Below are positions 51,876 to 60,814 of a stretch of 64,000 bases of DNA, in pieces. The notes beneath the pieces were generated by a model, which worked only from the letters and a program-made list of their open reading frames with translations, did not search any database and was not told the DNA's origin. The translations under genes and the position numbers were made by a program. How positions within the stretch are numbered: position 1 is the stretch's first letter; every line of letters begins with the position of its first letter. The DNA is from UBA2357 sp041916775 (GTDB lineage Bacteria > Pseudomonadota > Gammaproteobacteria > Burkholderiales > Rhodocyclaceae), in NCBI GenBank assembly GCA_041916775.1, contig JAYRYZ010000020.1, positions 1 through 64,000 on the forward strand, read 5' to 3'.

Positions 51876-53447
51876 ATGATGCCGCGCACTAGACATTTTG
51901 CATTCGCATTTGCCTGCCTCAGCTTCGCCACGGGTGTGCAGGCCGCCCCCATCAGTGATGCCGCAGTGACGTTAAGCGACTATGGGGTCGGGGCGACGAA
52001 CACCACCGCAACCTTCAGCTTCACGATGGTGTCGTCGATCTCGGCTGGAAACACCGGCGCCAACGCGCGCCAGATCCGCTTCTGGATGCCGAGCTTCAAT
52101 GACTGGTTTCCCAGTACCTTGGGGTTCAACATCAATGGCACCTGTCCATCCGCTGTGACCATCAAGGTTGATGACATCGTCAGAACCCCGGCCGAGCTTG
52201 GGATCACGTTTTGCGGTAGCCCTGCCGGGCATGCCCTGCTGTTGTCCTTCGAGGACGGAACAGGATCCGGCATTTCTTCTGGAGCAAGGGTCGAGATCGA
52301 AGTGAGCGATGCGGTCACCGTCTTCGATACCTCATCGGGCAACCAGATGTTCATCTTCGGGGTCAATGATGGCAACGGCGACCCTATCGACGACGCTGAC
52401 CCGATGCCTTTGGTCATCAACAACTTTCGGCCCGTTGCCGGCAGCGTCTCCGTCGCGGGCAATCCCGAGGCCGGCAGCACCCTGACAGGCAGCTATACCT
52501 ATTCGGATACGGAATCCGACCCCGAGAGCGGTACGACCTTCCGCTGGGTGCGTAACGAGGTGAGCACGGGCGTGGCCGGCGGCACCACGGTCGGAAGCGC
52601 CTCGACCCACGACACGGTCGAGGGCGATGTCGGCAGCTTCCTCTTCTTCTGCGTCACTCCGGGCAGTTCGACCGGAACACTCCGCGGGGTCGAGGTCTGC
52701 TCGGCGGCAGCCGGACCGGTGACGGCGCCGCCGCAGGACGGAAGCTGCGGCACGGCAGCGGGGCAGAGCTTCGCCGCCGTCCCCGCGACCGGCCTTTGCG
52801 CCGCCGGTAGTGCTGGTCCGGTCAGCGCAGGTGCGGGCGAATTCAGCTGGACGTGTGCCGGTCAGGCAGGTGGTAACGACTCGGACTTGTGTGTTGCGAG
52901 CTGGGCAGACATCGGCGATGGTGGCAGTGCCGCGGTCTCTGCACCTGTGCAGGGCGCCGGCTGGGCGTTGGTCTCCGCGTCGGTGGGCGCCACCCCGCCG
53001 GCGCCTGTGCCTGCCGGGTTCGTGCTCCCCAACGGAGTCGCGAGCTTCGTGCTGGATTCGGGAACGGCCGGCTCGAATGCCACCGTCGTCATCCAATACA
53101 CCCAGCCGGTGCCGGAAGGGGCGGTGTACATGAAGTACGGTCCCTCGCCCGAAGGTTTCCAATGTTCCGGCGCTGCGTGCGCGCAGGACCACTGGTATGC
53201 CCTCCCGCCCGAGCGGGCCGTGTTTGCACCGGATCGGCTCAGCGTGACGCTCACGCTCCAGGACGGCGGCATCGGCGACGCAGATCTCGCTGCGAATGCC
53301 AGCATCACTGATCCGGGCGGGCCGGCGGTGCCCGCGGCCGGCGAGGCACGGCCGATTCCGGCAGTATCCCTTGGCGGCCTGACGCTCTTGGGCGGGCTGG
53401 TGGGCGTGGCGACGCTGCTGCAGCGACGCAGGCTGCGCAGGCTGTGA
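51876..53447 (+). CDS. IPTL-type C-terminally sorted exported protein
   Basis: A 523-residue exported protein. ATG 51876 starts a signal peptide (RHFAFAFACLSFATGVQA); an ATG at 51861 would add five residues. A first beta-sandwich domain (~25-195) is followed by an Ig-like segment (VAGNPEAGSTLTGSYTYSD) and a choice-of-anchor-like domain near the end (ASFVLDSGTAGSNATVVIQY, GAVYMKYGP). The C terminus is IPAVSLGGLTLLGGLVGVATLLQRRRLRRL in pieces: an IPxxS-type box, a hydrophobic span and an Arg cluster, as in IPTL/PEP-CTERM sorting signals. Function unknown; surface display is inferred. Confidence 0.8.
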   Translation: MMPRTRHFAFAFACLSFATGVQAAPISDAAVTLSDYGVGATNTTATFSFTMVSSISAGNTGANARQIRFWMPSFNDWFPSTLGFNINGTCPSAVTIKVDDIVRTPAELGITFCGSPAGHALLLSFEDGTGSGISSGARVEIEVSDAVTVFDTSSGNQMFIFGVNDGNGDPIDDADPMPLVINNFRPVAGSVSVAGNPEAGSTLTGSYTYSDTESDPESGTTFRWVRNEVSTGVAGGTTVGSASTHDTVEGDVGSFLFFCVTPGSSTGTLRGVEVCSAAAGPVTAPPQDGSCGTAAGQSFAAVPATGLCAAGSAGPVSAGAGEFSWTCAGQAGGNDSDLCVASWADIGDGGSAAVSAPVQGAGWALVSASVGATPPAPVPAGFVLPNGVASFVLDSGTAGSNATVVIQYTQPVPEGAVYMKYGPSPEGFQCSGAACAQDHWYALPPERAVFAPDRLSVTLTLQDGGIGDADLAANASITDPGGPAVPAAGEARPIPAVSLGGLTLLGGLVGVATLLQRRRLRRL

Positions 53448-53492
53448 AATCCGCCACAGGCGCGTCGCCTGGCGCGGCGCGCGATCGCCTGA

Positions 53493-53515
53493 GCGGCTGC
53501 AAGCCGCGCTACAAT
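53493..53515 (+). promoter_or_regulatory. Hairpin and candidate -10 box before the MORN protein gene
   Basis: GCGGCT (53493-53498) and AGCCGC (53502-53507) form a tight stem 46 bases after the preceding stop, with no T-tract. TACAAT (53510-53515) would make a good -10 box for the gene at 53687, but no convincing -35 lies 16-18 bases upstream. Confidence 0.35.
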
Positions 53516-53686
53516 TCACATCACCAATAACATCAATAGCGCGGAAATGCGTTACGCCATGCCGGCGTGCGCATTCGTGCACCTGTCTCCCCGCAGGGAA
53601 TATCGATGGTCAGCGCTTGATGTGTGCTGTCCGTCCTTCATGCCATCCGCCCGGTCGCGCGTCGGGCGCAGCAGAGGGAGATCGTC

Positions 53687-56600
53687 ATGTTCGGCAAGCA
53701 CCGCCCTCACGCCCCGTCGTCCCCGTCCCGTCTCGTGCGGCTGTTTCTGATCGTATGCCTTGCGCTCGGTGCCCAGCATTGGGGCAGCGCCCCGGCATGG
53801 GCGCAGGAAACACAGGACCCCGTCGTCGGCCAGATCCAGGTGCCGACCAGCAAACCGGCCGAGAAGAAGGCGCCGGTCGACCCCGAGGCGGTGAAGCGGC
53901 TGGAGGCGCGCGCCGGTGCGCTGATGAAGACCGAGTCCGACTGGCACGCGGCCTATGTGCGCGACCCGGGCGAGGCGCTGTCGCCCGAGGCGCAGGCGAC
54001 GCTGAAGCTCGCCACCGATGCCGGCTACGACCGCACCCAGGCGCTGCATGACCTCGCCAGCGGCGGCGAGCGGGTGCGGCCGCTGATCCGCAACCTGGAT
54101 GTGGGTCGACACGAGCTTCTGAAGCACATCTACCAGCGCGCGATGATCATCGCCAACCAGCGACTTGCCGAGCAGAACCTGTCGCCGCTCGCGCGCTTGC
54201 AGGCGGTGAACGCCGGTGGCACCGGCGACTACACCCGCGATCAGGACATCACCGTGTTCGCCGGCGACGAGGTGCGCGAGAAGGCGTTCTTCGATGCAGT
54301 CGAGACCGTCGCGCGCGGTGAGCTGGGGCTCGTCGCCGACGTGAAGCCCACCGGCGGCATCGACTTTCCGCAGCTCGAGGTGACCTTCTTCCGCGGCAGC
54401 AACGATCTGCCGGACGCACGCTTCGCGACCGATGTCGAGGAGTTCGCGCTGCGCTACGAGAAGGCGATCGCCAACCAGGCGGCCGACCGCGAGGCCTACA
54501 AGGGCGGCGGGGCGGACATCGAGGTGAAGGGCCGGCGTGTGCCGGGCAAGATGCATGTGCAGCAGTTCAGCTGGGAGAACGGCAGACCGGTGTACGTTGC
54601 CGAGACGCCGCGCAACTTCCGCGAGGGCGCGAGCATGTTTTCCGGCACCGCGCCGGAGCGCTGGCAGCGCTTCGAGCGTGCGGCGCACATCTTCAGCGAC
54701 TACGTGCAGGCGCGCCAGCACTCGGAGGGGGCGCACCAGGATCTCTCCAAGGGCGCGCTCAAGTACGCCGGGCGCGGCATCGAGCATCTCTGCGCGATCT
54801 ACGGCATGAAGCCCTGGCCGGAGCTGCAGCCGGCCGACCGCAACGCGCTGCTGCGGCGCATCTGGCCGCATCTGGACCCGAACGGCGGGCAGGGCGCGCG
54901 CATCTTCGCGCAGATCGGCGAGGCTCTGGATGCGGCGGTGGAGGTCAAGACGCGCAAGACGCTGCCTTCCGGCATGGCGGCGGACCGGCTCGAAAAGGCC
55001 GACAAGATCGCGCTCGGCTTTCTGCAGAACGCCACCGCGCTGACGCTCTCGCGCATGGCGCAGGACATGCTGAATCCGCCCGCCTACGACTCGCGTGCGA
55101 TGCGCGCGGCCGCAGGCGCCGCGTGGGACAGCATGTCGGCGGTGGAGCGCTTCCGCTTCGCGCGTGAGCGCGACGAGACCTTCCGTGCCGCGACCGGGCG
55201 CGCGAGCATGGAGAACCTGCTCGTCGCGGTGTCGCTGCTGCGCGGCATGGACGTGCAGGGCGGGGTGAGGCTGCGCGACCAGCCGGGCAAGCGCATGTTC
55301 GCGCTGGCGGTGGCGCAGGCCGATCCGGAGCTGCGGCCGATCCTGAACCTCGCCGGCGACTACGCCGAGGCCTGGGTGCGGCGTCAGCAGAGCAGCGACC
55401 CGCAGGTGCGCGCCGAGGCCGAGCGCGATCTGATGCGGGTGCGCAGCGAGCTGAAGCGTGTGCTGCCGCTCGCACCCGCCGAGATGCCCAGCGTCGCACT
55501 GCTGCGCAAGGCGGTGAGCGACGGTCCGGCCACGGTGTTACGCGCCGAGTCGGGCCGTGGCCGCGCCTGGTTGCCGCCGCAGGCGGTGGAGATCCGCGAC
55601 GCCTTCATGGCCCACCTGGATGCGGTGTTCCCGAGTCATGCCGAGGAGTGGCGCGGCTTTCGCGCCAACGTCGAGCAACTCGGCATGAAGGGTTACGTCG
55701 CCCGCCGAGTGCTCGACGAGGCCTTCCAGTGGGATACGCTGGCCGACGCGCTGACGCTGGTCGAGATGTACCAGGGGGGGGCGAGCTGGCAGGACTACGG
55801 CAGCTTCATCGGCATCAACCTGGTGTCGCGCATCCACTGGGGCGTCGGCCCGCTGATCCAGGCGGCCACGGTGAAGGACGAGAAGGCGGTGAAGGATCTC
55901 GGCAAGAACCTGGTTTTCATGACGCTCTCGCGCGTGGTGCCGTGGGCGGCGACGGTGAAGATCGGTTTCGACGTGATGCGCGGCACGGTGGTGGTGACGG
56001 TGGGTTGGGCGGTGAACCAGGCCAACCTCGACACCATCGACGTGGTGTACACCGGCGAGGCCGGTCGCATGGATGCCTCTGCCGCCGGCACGGTGCGCGG
56101 CCGTCTGCGCGACTCGGGCGTGAGCGTGCTGCAGGCGAAACATGTGCGGCGCATCCAGCCACCGGGCGAGCCGCTGACGATCGAGGTGGACCGCAATGCG
56201 GTGTATGTGGATGCCTTCCGCCGCTGGACCAGCGTGGACCCGGACGAGGTACCGCGCGCATCGCCGCCGCCCGCCAAGGTTGCCGGCTTCGTCGACGCGC
56301 ATGATGCCTTCGTGCGCCTCCTGATGCGCCAGGCCGAGCAGTTCGGCCCCACCTGGGTGCAGGCGCCGGACAAGCCCTTCGTGCCGATCCGGCTCGACGA
56401 GAAGGAGGTCGAGGCGGTGCTGAAGAAGCTCGAACCCTACATCACCGCTGCCGTCGCGCCGGAGGTGGAGCGCGTGCTGTCCGAGGCCGGCGTGCGTGGC
56501 TATCGTTCGATCATGGAGGAGGAGGGCACCGACGTCATCCGCGAGGGGCTCGTGCGCCGCTACGCCGCCGACGTGCTGGGCGGCATGATCCAGCACTGGC

Positions 56601-58060
56601 AGGTGCTGATCACTGCGCAGATCCTCGCCGCGCGCGATATCGAGCGCACCGCGATGTTCCAGGACATGGAACTCGTCGCGCGCCAGCTGCACGCGAAGTT
56701 CGAACCTTCGCCGACGCGCAAGCCGCCGCTGGAGATGCGCTTCGAGGGCAAGCGCCTGCGCCCCGCGCCGGCTCGGGCCCCGGCGCCGTCATCGCAGCTG
56801 GAGCGCATGCCCTGGCAGGTGTTCGCCCGGCTGGTCGGCATCGGTGAGGCTCACGCCCAGACGAACGTTGCGCCGGACGAAGCGGCCGATCTGGCCGATG
56901 TGGCCGAGGTCGCCGTCGACGACGGCCTCAGCTTCTCGCTCGATGCGAAGGTGAGCGGGCTCGCCACCGAAGAGGGTGCCGTCCTCGATGGCGCCGAGCC
57001 CTTGCGCCTGCGCGTGTTCCTGGAGGGTCAGGGCGATTTCGGCGACGCCGAGCGGCCGATCGGCTTCGACGTGCAGACGCAGACGCTGAAGAAGGTCTCT
57101 TCCGGCACGCCGGGCGCGGTCGACGACGGCAGCCTCAAGCCCGGCGATGTGGTCGAGGACCGGATCGTCGTCCGCGCGCTCGCCGCGGAGGGCAGCGGCC
57201 CCGAGCTCGCGCGCAAGGAGATCGTGGTGCGCGTGCGCATCCCGGGCGAGCAGGGCACGATGTCGGTGCCGCTCTACCGTCACGAAGAGAAGCGCCGCGA
57301 TGGCAGCATCAAGGAACGCTACACCTACTTCAAGCGCTTCCCGGGCATGCCCGAGGCGTGGAAGAGCGATGGCACCGAGGTCTACCACGGGGATTACGAG
57401 GTCTTCAACGGCGACGGCAGCCTGGGCGAGCGTCGTCCGTACCAGTACGGCGTGCTGGACGGCAAGCTCGAGTTCTTCAACAGCAAGGGTCAGCTATACC
57501 ATGAGGTGCCCTATGTGAAGGGCGTCACCCACGGCGACGACATCCGCTACGACCCGGACAGCTCGGGGCGTCAGGTGTATCGCTACGTCAACGGGCGCGT
57601 CATGGAGATGATTGCGACGGGCACGCGCGGGCAATCCTTCGTGCATATCACCTACAACCCGACACCGACCGCAGATCAGCCGCTTGCGACCAGCGGCACG
57701 GCGAAGCGCTGGTGGCCGGGCGGGCAGGTGAGATGGGAGGGCAGCTACGCCGAAGCGGACCAGGATCTCAACACACTGGGTGGCCTGCGCGGCGAGGAAA
57801 TACGTGGCAAGACCGGCCCCTGGCGCGGCTACCACGAGAACGGACAGCTTGCGTTCGAGGGCAGCTACACCAAGGGCAAGGAGGACGGCACGCACAAGCG
57901 CTACGACGAACAGGGCCGGATACTCGCAAGCGAGATCTACCGCATGGGTGTCGCCGAAGGGCGCTGGCAGTACTGGGATTACGGCATCGGGCGAATCGAG
58001 CGGATCGACTACGCAAACGGCTCGGTCGTCGAACGCAGCTACGAGGACTTGACCGAGTGA
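53687..58060 (+). CDS. Giant secreted protein with C-terminal MORN/YwqK repeats
   Basis: A 1457-residue protein. ATG 53687 follows AGAGGGAG and a signal peptide (~1-40, ending PAWAQ). Residues ~45-700 are helical, charged and unlike any family I recognise. A hydrophobic stretch at ~700-790 (FIGINLVSRIHWGVGPLIQA, WAATVKIGFDVMRGTVVVTV) could insert into a membrane or form a core. Residues ~1223-1440 contain about six MORN-like repeats of the YwqK type (YQYGVLDGKLEFFNSKGQL, GPWRGYHENGQLAFEGSY). No catalytic motif was found. YwqK-like modules occur in toxin-immunity contexts and in surface proteins, so an effector role is possible but unproven. Confidence 0.75.
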   Translation: MFGKHRPHAPSSPSRLVRLFLIVCLALGAQHWGSAPAWAQETQDPVVGQIQVPTSKPAEKKAPVDPEAVKRLEARAGALMKTESDWHAAYVRDPGEALSPEAQATLKLATDAGYDRTQALHDLASGGERVRPLIRNLDVGRHELLKHIYQRAMIIANQRLAEQNLSPLARLQAVNAGGTGDYTRDQDITVFAGDEVREKAFFDAVETVARGELGLVADVKPTGGIDFPQLEVTFFRGSNDLPDARFATDVEEFALRYEKAIANQAADREAYKGGGADIEVKGRRVPGKMHVQQFSWENGRPVYVAETPRNFREGASMFSGTAPERWQRFERAAHIFSDYVQARQHSEGAHQDLSKGALKYAGRGIEHLCAIYGMKPWPELQPADRNALLRRIWPHLDPNGGQGARIFAQIGEALDAAVEVKTRKTLPSGMAADRLEKADKIALGFLQNATALTLSRMAQDMLNPPAYDSRAMRAAAGAAWDSMSAVERFRFARERDETFRAATGRASMENLLVAVSLLRGMDVQGGVRLRDQPGKRMFALAVAQADPELRPILNLAGDYAEAWVRRQQSSDPQVRAEAERDLMRVRSELKRVLPLAPAEMPSVALLRKAVSDGPATVLRAESGRGRAWLPPQAVEIRDAFMAHLDAVFPSHAEEWRGFRANVEQLGMKGYVARRVLDEAFQWDTLADALTLVEMYQGGASWQDYGSFIGINLVSRIHWGVGPLIQAATVKDEKAVKDLGKNLVFMTLSRVVPWAATVKIGFDVMRGTVVVTVGWAVNQANLDTIDVVYTGEAGRMDASAAGTVRGRLRDSGVSVLQAKHVRRIQPPGEPLTIEVDRNAVYVDAFRRWTSVDPDEVPRASPPPAKVAGFVDAHDAFVRLLMRQAEQFGPTWVQAPDKPFVPIRLDEKEVEAVLKKLEPYITAAVAPEVERVLSEAGVRGYRSIMEEEGTDVIREGLVRRYAADVLGGMIQHWQVLITAQILAARDIERTAMFQDMELVARQLHAKFEPSPTRKPPLEMRFEGKRLRPAPARAPAPSSQLERMPWQVFARLVGIGEAHAQTNVAPDEAADLADVAEVAVDDGLSFSLDAKVSGLATEEGAVLDGAEPLRLRVFLEGQGDFGDAERPIGFDVQTQTLKKVSSGTPGAVDDGSLKPGDVVEDRIVVRALAAEGSGPELARKEIVVRVRIPGEQGTMSVPLYRHEEKRRDGSIKERYTYFKRFPGMPEAWKSDGTEVYHGDYEVFNGDGSLGERRPYQYGVLDGKLEFFNSKGQLYHEVPYVKGVTHGDDIRYDPDSSGRQVYRYVNGRVMEMIATGTRGQSFVHITYNPTPTADQPLATSGTAKRWWPGGQVRWEGSYAEADQDLNTLGGLRGEEIRGKTGPWRGYHENGQLAFEGSYTKGKEDGTHKRYDEQGRILASEIYRMGVAEGRWQYWDYGIGRIERIDYANGSVVERSYEDLTE

Positions 58061-58239
58061 CCTTGCCCGCGCGACGGTGATCCCGTGATTCTTCGGGTGA
58101 TGCTGCAGAGCGCATCGGGCCGATTCTTCTCGTGCGCAGCCTGTCGGGTGTGACGAGCGGCGGCGCGACCGCACCCCCACCCGCATCCGCCAGTCCGACC
58201 ACGCGACACGCGGGCGCAGTGTCGCCCCCTTGGTCGTGC

Positions 58240-58803
58240 TCAGGCGTCGGGCACGCAGAGGCACATCGCATCCGCAGTACGGACGAGCCGTGCGTACTCG
58301 CCGTCGAGGTTCGCGAGCGACATCGCGTGCACCTCCTCCGCGGAGCGCAGCGTGCCGTTGCGATCGCGCTTAGCGAAAGTGAAGCAGGCATCCTCCACCA
58401 CGTGGGCCGCAAAGCCCAGGCAGCCCGCGCTACGTGCCGTGGCCTCCACCGAGTTCGAGGTGCTCACTCCCACGATCACCAGGCGCTGCAGATTGCGCAC
58501 GAGCAGCCAACGCTCGAGGCCGGAGCGTGCGAAGGCATCCGGCACGTTCTTTTCCATCACCGCCTCGCCGGGCAAGGGCATGAACGCGGCTTGGAACGCC
58601 GCACCCGGCTGGCCGGGCCAGAACAGCGAGGCGGGGTCGGCGGACATGTGGCGCACATGCATCACCGGCGCCTCCGCCGCGCGCCACGCAGCAAGGAGCG
58701 CGAGCATGTTCGTTTCCGCCTGCGGGTTGTTGCGCGCGCCAGCTTCAGGCAGACCCATGCAATGCTGCATGTCGATGATGATCAGGGCGGCAGGGGCGAG
58801 CAT
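58240..58803 (-). CDS. Isochorismatase-like hydrolase with Ser in place of the catalytic Cys
   Basis: A 187-residue protein of the isochorismatase/cysteine-hydrolase family. ATG at 58801-58803 starts MLAPAALIIIDMQ, with the conserved Asp11. Lys86 (VMEKNVPDAF) is present. The nucleophile position is Ser118 in VSTSNSVEATAR, where most members have Cys (CV..T). Such Ser variants form a recognisable subgroup. The substrate is unknown, and the Ser may mean altered or lost hydrolase activity. Confidence 0.83.
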   Translation of the reverse strand: MLAPAALIIIDMQHCMGLPEAGARNNPQAETNMLALLAAWRAAEAPVMHVRHMSADPASLFWPGQPGAAFQAAFMPLPGEAVMEKNVPDAFARSGLERWLLVRNLQRLVIVGVSTSNSVEATARSAGCLGFAAHVVEDACFTFAKRDRNGTLRSAEEVHAMSLANLDGEYARLVRTADAMCLCVPDA

Positions 58804-58891
58804 TGATGGTCTCCGTGGAAGCGGTCTTCGCTCATGCATGGACATGATGCCCGGTGTTGCCTGAAGCTTGCATCGTTGCAACGCTTCGCTC

Positions 58892-58914
58892 GGGCGACCG
58901 CGGGTCGCCCCTAC
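58892..58914. repeat. 23-bp inverted repeat, left copy
   Basis: This 23-base block, centred on the palindrome GGCGACC-GCG-GGTCGCC, is the exact reverse complement of 59648-59670. The two copies bracket the DUF2058 gene. Similar GC-rich repeats are common in intergenic regions of related bacteria. Confidence 0.85.
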
Positions 58915-58942
58915 CCGCCCGGACGACCCGCGCTCGCCCGGA

Positions 58943-59485
58943 TCACCAGGTGAAATCGTCCGGCACCTTGAAATCGGCGTAGGGGTCGTCCTCGACGGGT
59001 GTCTCCGCCTTCTTCACGTACACGACCCGATCTGGGGCGCGCTCGGCGATCTTGTCGGCGACCTTTCTCGGCAGCAGCTCGGCAGCCGCGCCGTGGCAGA
59101 CAATCACCAGATGACCCGCTGCGATGTGGTCGCGCACCTGCGGCGAGACATACATCTGGCGGATCTTGCGGTCGTAGGTGTAGTTGTACGCAAGCTCGCC
59201 ACCGCCCTTGCTGAGCTTGGCCTGCTTGTGCTGCTGGATCATCTGCGCGATCTGGGCCTCTACGGCCTTCTGGCGCGCCGCGGCATCGCGCTGGGCGTTC
59301 AGCTCGCGGGCCCGCTCGGCCTGCTGGCGCTGGATCTCGAGCGCAGCCTCGCGTGCCTCGTCCACCGTCTCGATGCCCGTCTTGCGCTCGAGCTTCTGCT
59401 TGCGCGCCTTGTCCTGATTGACCTGTTTGACCTTGTTCTTGTTGACCAGCCCGGCCTTCAAGAACTGATCCTGCAACGACGCCAT
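58943..59485 (-). CDS. DUF2058 protein (YaiL-like)
   Basis: A 180-residue nucleic-acid-associated-looking protein. ATG at 59483-59485 begins MASLQDQFLKAGLVNKNKVKQ, the DUF2058 signature; the longer frame upstream is not conserved. A highly charged coiled-coil segment (ARKQKLERKTGIETVDEARE, AQMIQQHKQAKLSKGGG) is followed by a small beta domain (YNYTYDRKIRQMYVSPQVRD, VIVCHGAAAELLPRKVADKI). YaiL relatives are linked to ribosome or nucleoid fractions; the function is not settled. Confidence 0.85.
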   Translation of the reverse strand: MASLQDQFLKAGLVNKNKVKQVNQDKARKQKLERKTGIETVDEAREAALEIQRQQAERARELNAQRDAAARQKAVEAQIAQMIQQHKQAKLSKGGGELAYNYTYDRKIRQMYVSPQVRDHIAAGHLVIVCHGAAAELLPRKVADKIAERAPDRVVYVKKAETPVEDDPYADFKVPDDFTW

Positions 59486-59647
59486 GGTCCCTTCTCCATG
59501 ATGTTGATGGGCCGCAGCGGCACCCCGCCGCCCGCCCGGACCGGCAGGATAGCATCCCCCGCGGGCACAACCTGTCCTCGCCAATGGCTCCGACATCGAC
59601 GCAGCCCGGGGTGGCCCCCCGCCGCCCCACCGGTCCCACACGGCCCC

Positions 59648-59670
59648 GTAGGGGCGACCCGCGGTCGCCC
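59648..59670. repeat. 23-bp inverted repeat, right copy
   Basis: The exact reverse complement of 58892-58914, lying between the DUF2058 and MliC genes. Together the copies could form a large stem or act as an insertion or transposition footprint. Confidence 0.85.
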
Positions 59671-59684
59671 CCACCGCATCTCGG

Positions 59685-60014
59685 CTACCCCCGCTGCGCC
59701 TTGCATTGCAAGGGCACCATGCGGCCGATCTCCACCGTCAGGTCGTCGCCCTTGCCGCGGATCGTGTTGGGCCCGTTGCTGTAGATGAACCCCGAGCCGC
59801 TCACCTTCTGGTCGAGCTCGATGTTCTCGCCATTGCGCACCAGCACCGCCACCCCCTGTTTCGGGAAGAATCGAACCGAAAGCGTCTCACCATGTGCGCA
59901 TGTGAATGTCACCTCCCGCACTTCCGTCGCAGCCTCGCCCGGCTGCGGTGTCGTGGTACAGGCCCCCAGCGCGAGGGCAGCGAGGGCAGCGAGGGAGGTG
60001 GGACGTGCATTCAT
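59685..60014 (-). CDS. MliC-like lysozyme-inhibitor lipoprotein
   Basis: A 109-residue lipoprotein: signal with lipobox LALGAC (Cys19), then the C-type lysozyme inhibitor domain (VTFTCAHGETLSVRFFP, KVSGSGFIYSNGP, MVPLQCKAQ). The SGxxY segment is the loop that enters the lysozyme active site in MliC/PliC proteins. It would protect the cell wall from host-type lysozyme. Two Cys (TCAHG and LQCKA) probably form a disulfide. Confidence 0.85.
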   Translation of the reverse strand: MNARPTSLAALAALALGACTTTPQPGEAATEVREVTFTCAHGETLSVRFFPKQGVAVLVRNGENIELDQKVSGSGFIYSNGPNTIRGKGDDLTVEIGRMVPLQCKAQRG

Positions 60015-60048
60015 GGCGTTCTCCAGTCTGATGGTGGCCTGAGATCGA

Positions 60049-60082
60049 GTAGGGCGGAAGGCGCTGCGCTTTTCCGCCCTAC
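60049..60082. repeat. REP-like palindrome
   Basis: GTAGGGCGGAA (60049-60059) and TTCCGCCCTAC (60072-60082) are perfect inverted copies with a 12-base GCGC-rich loop. Dispersed elements of this form are frequent in intergenic DNA of related Proteobacteria. It lies between the MliC-like gene and the Xre antitoxin. Confidence 0.7.
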
Positions 60083-60152
60083 GCTTGCTGACGCCCTGCC
60101 TGTAGTGACAACCGCCATGAGGGCGGCCAAGCCTTGTCGCAGCTCGATCCAG

Positions 60153-60467
60153 TCATTTGCCGGCGACCGCGAGTACCGCCTTCGGGTTGGTGCTCGCAAT
60201 CGCGAGCAACGTGCGGGCGGCGCCGCTCGGCTGCTTGCGTCCTTGTTCCCAGCCTTGCAAGGTGCGCACGGAAACGCCCATCAGCGCGGCAAACTGAGAC
60301 TGCGACAACCCCGTCTTCCTTCGCGCTTCGATGACCGGCGAGGTGACGACGTGCAGCCTTCCGGCCTTCATCTCCTGCACGGCCTGAAGCAGCTCGGTCG
60401 CTAGGTCGCGCTCGGCTTCGTACGCTGCGAGTTCCTTGTCCGTCAAGGGGCTATTCTTCGAGGGCAC
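60153..60467 (-). CDS. Xre-type antitoxin (HigA/NadS-like)
   Basis: A 104-residue protein. The HTH_3 domain is in the middle (VIEARRKTGLSQSQFAALMGVSVRTLQGWEQGRKQ in pieces), with an acidic N-terminal helix (LTDKELAAYEAERDLATELL). It overlaps the toxin gene upstream by 17 bases; toxin first, antitoxin second is the HigBA order. It should neutralise the toxin and repress the operon. Confidence 0.85.
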   Translation of the reverse strand: MPSKNSPLTDKELAAYEAERDLATELLQAVQEMKAGRLHVVTSPVIEARRKTGLSQSQFAALMGVSVRTLQGWEQGRKQPSGAARTLLAIASTNPKAVLAVAGK

Positions 60468-60762
60468 GGCGAATCTCCTTCAACTTTGTGCCTGTGATGT
60501 TGTCCGTCTTGGCCTTTGCATACAGCGTCAGCAAAACAACCTGACCTTCAGAAGTGCGGGTGAAATAGACCACGCGTACGCCACCGGATTTGCCAGAACC
60601 AGCGCGGGACCATCGCACCTTGCGGATACCACCGGACTCAGGCACAACATCCCCTGCTGCAGGATGCTCAGCGATGTACGCCGCGAAAGCACCTCTTTCC
60701 TCTTCCGTCCAGTAGAGTGGCCATTGTCGCTGGAAGAGGGGCGTTTCGACGACTGTAAGCAT
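60451..60762 (-). CDS. RelE/HigB-type toxin
   Basis: A 103-residue protein of the RelE-like superfamily (HigB/NadT-type). Seen features: VVETPLFQRQWPLYW at the N terminus, GIRKVRWSRAGSGKSGGVRVVYF in the core (basic residues that contact mRNA), and VVLLTLYAKAKTDNIT near the end. Such toxins cut mRNA on the ribosome. It is paired with the overlapping Xre gene. A deleted second copy of the pair lies at 61967-62188. Confidence 0.86.
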   Translation of the reverse strand: MLTVVETPLFQRQWPLYWTEEERGAFAAYIAEHPAAGDVVPESGGIRKVRWSRAGSGKSGGVRVVYFTRTSEGQVVLLTLYAKAKTDNITGTKLKEIRRALEE

Positions 60763-60814
60763 GATTCAAGCGTACGCCTAAGGCGTATGAAAATCCAGCG
60801 CTCAGCCGAGATCT

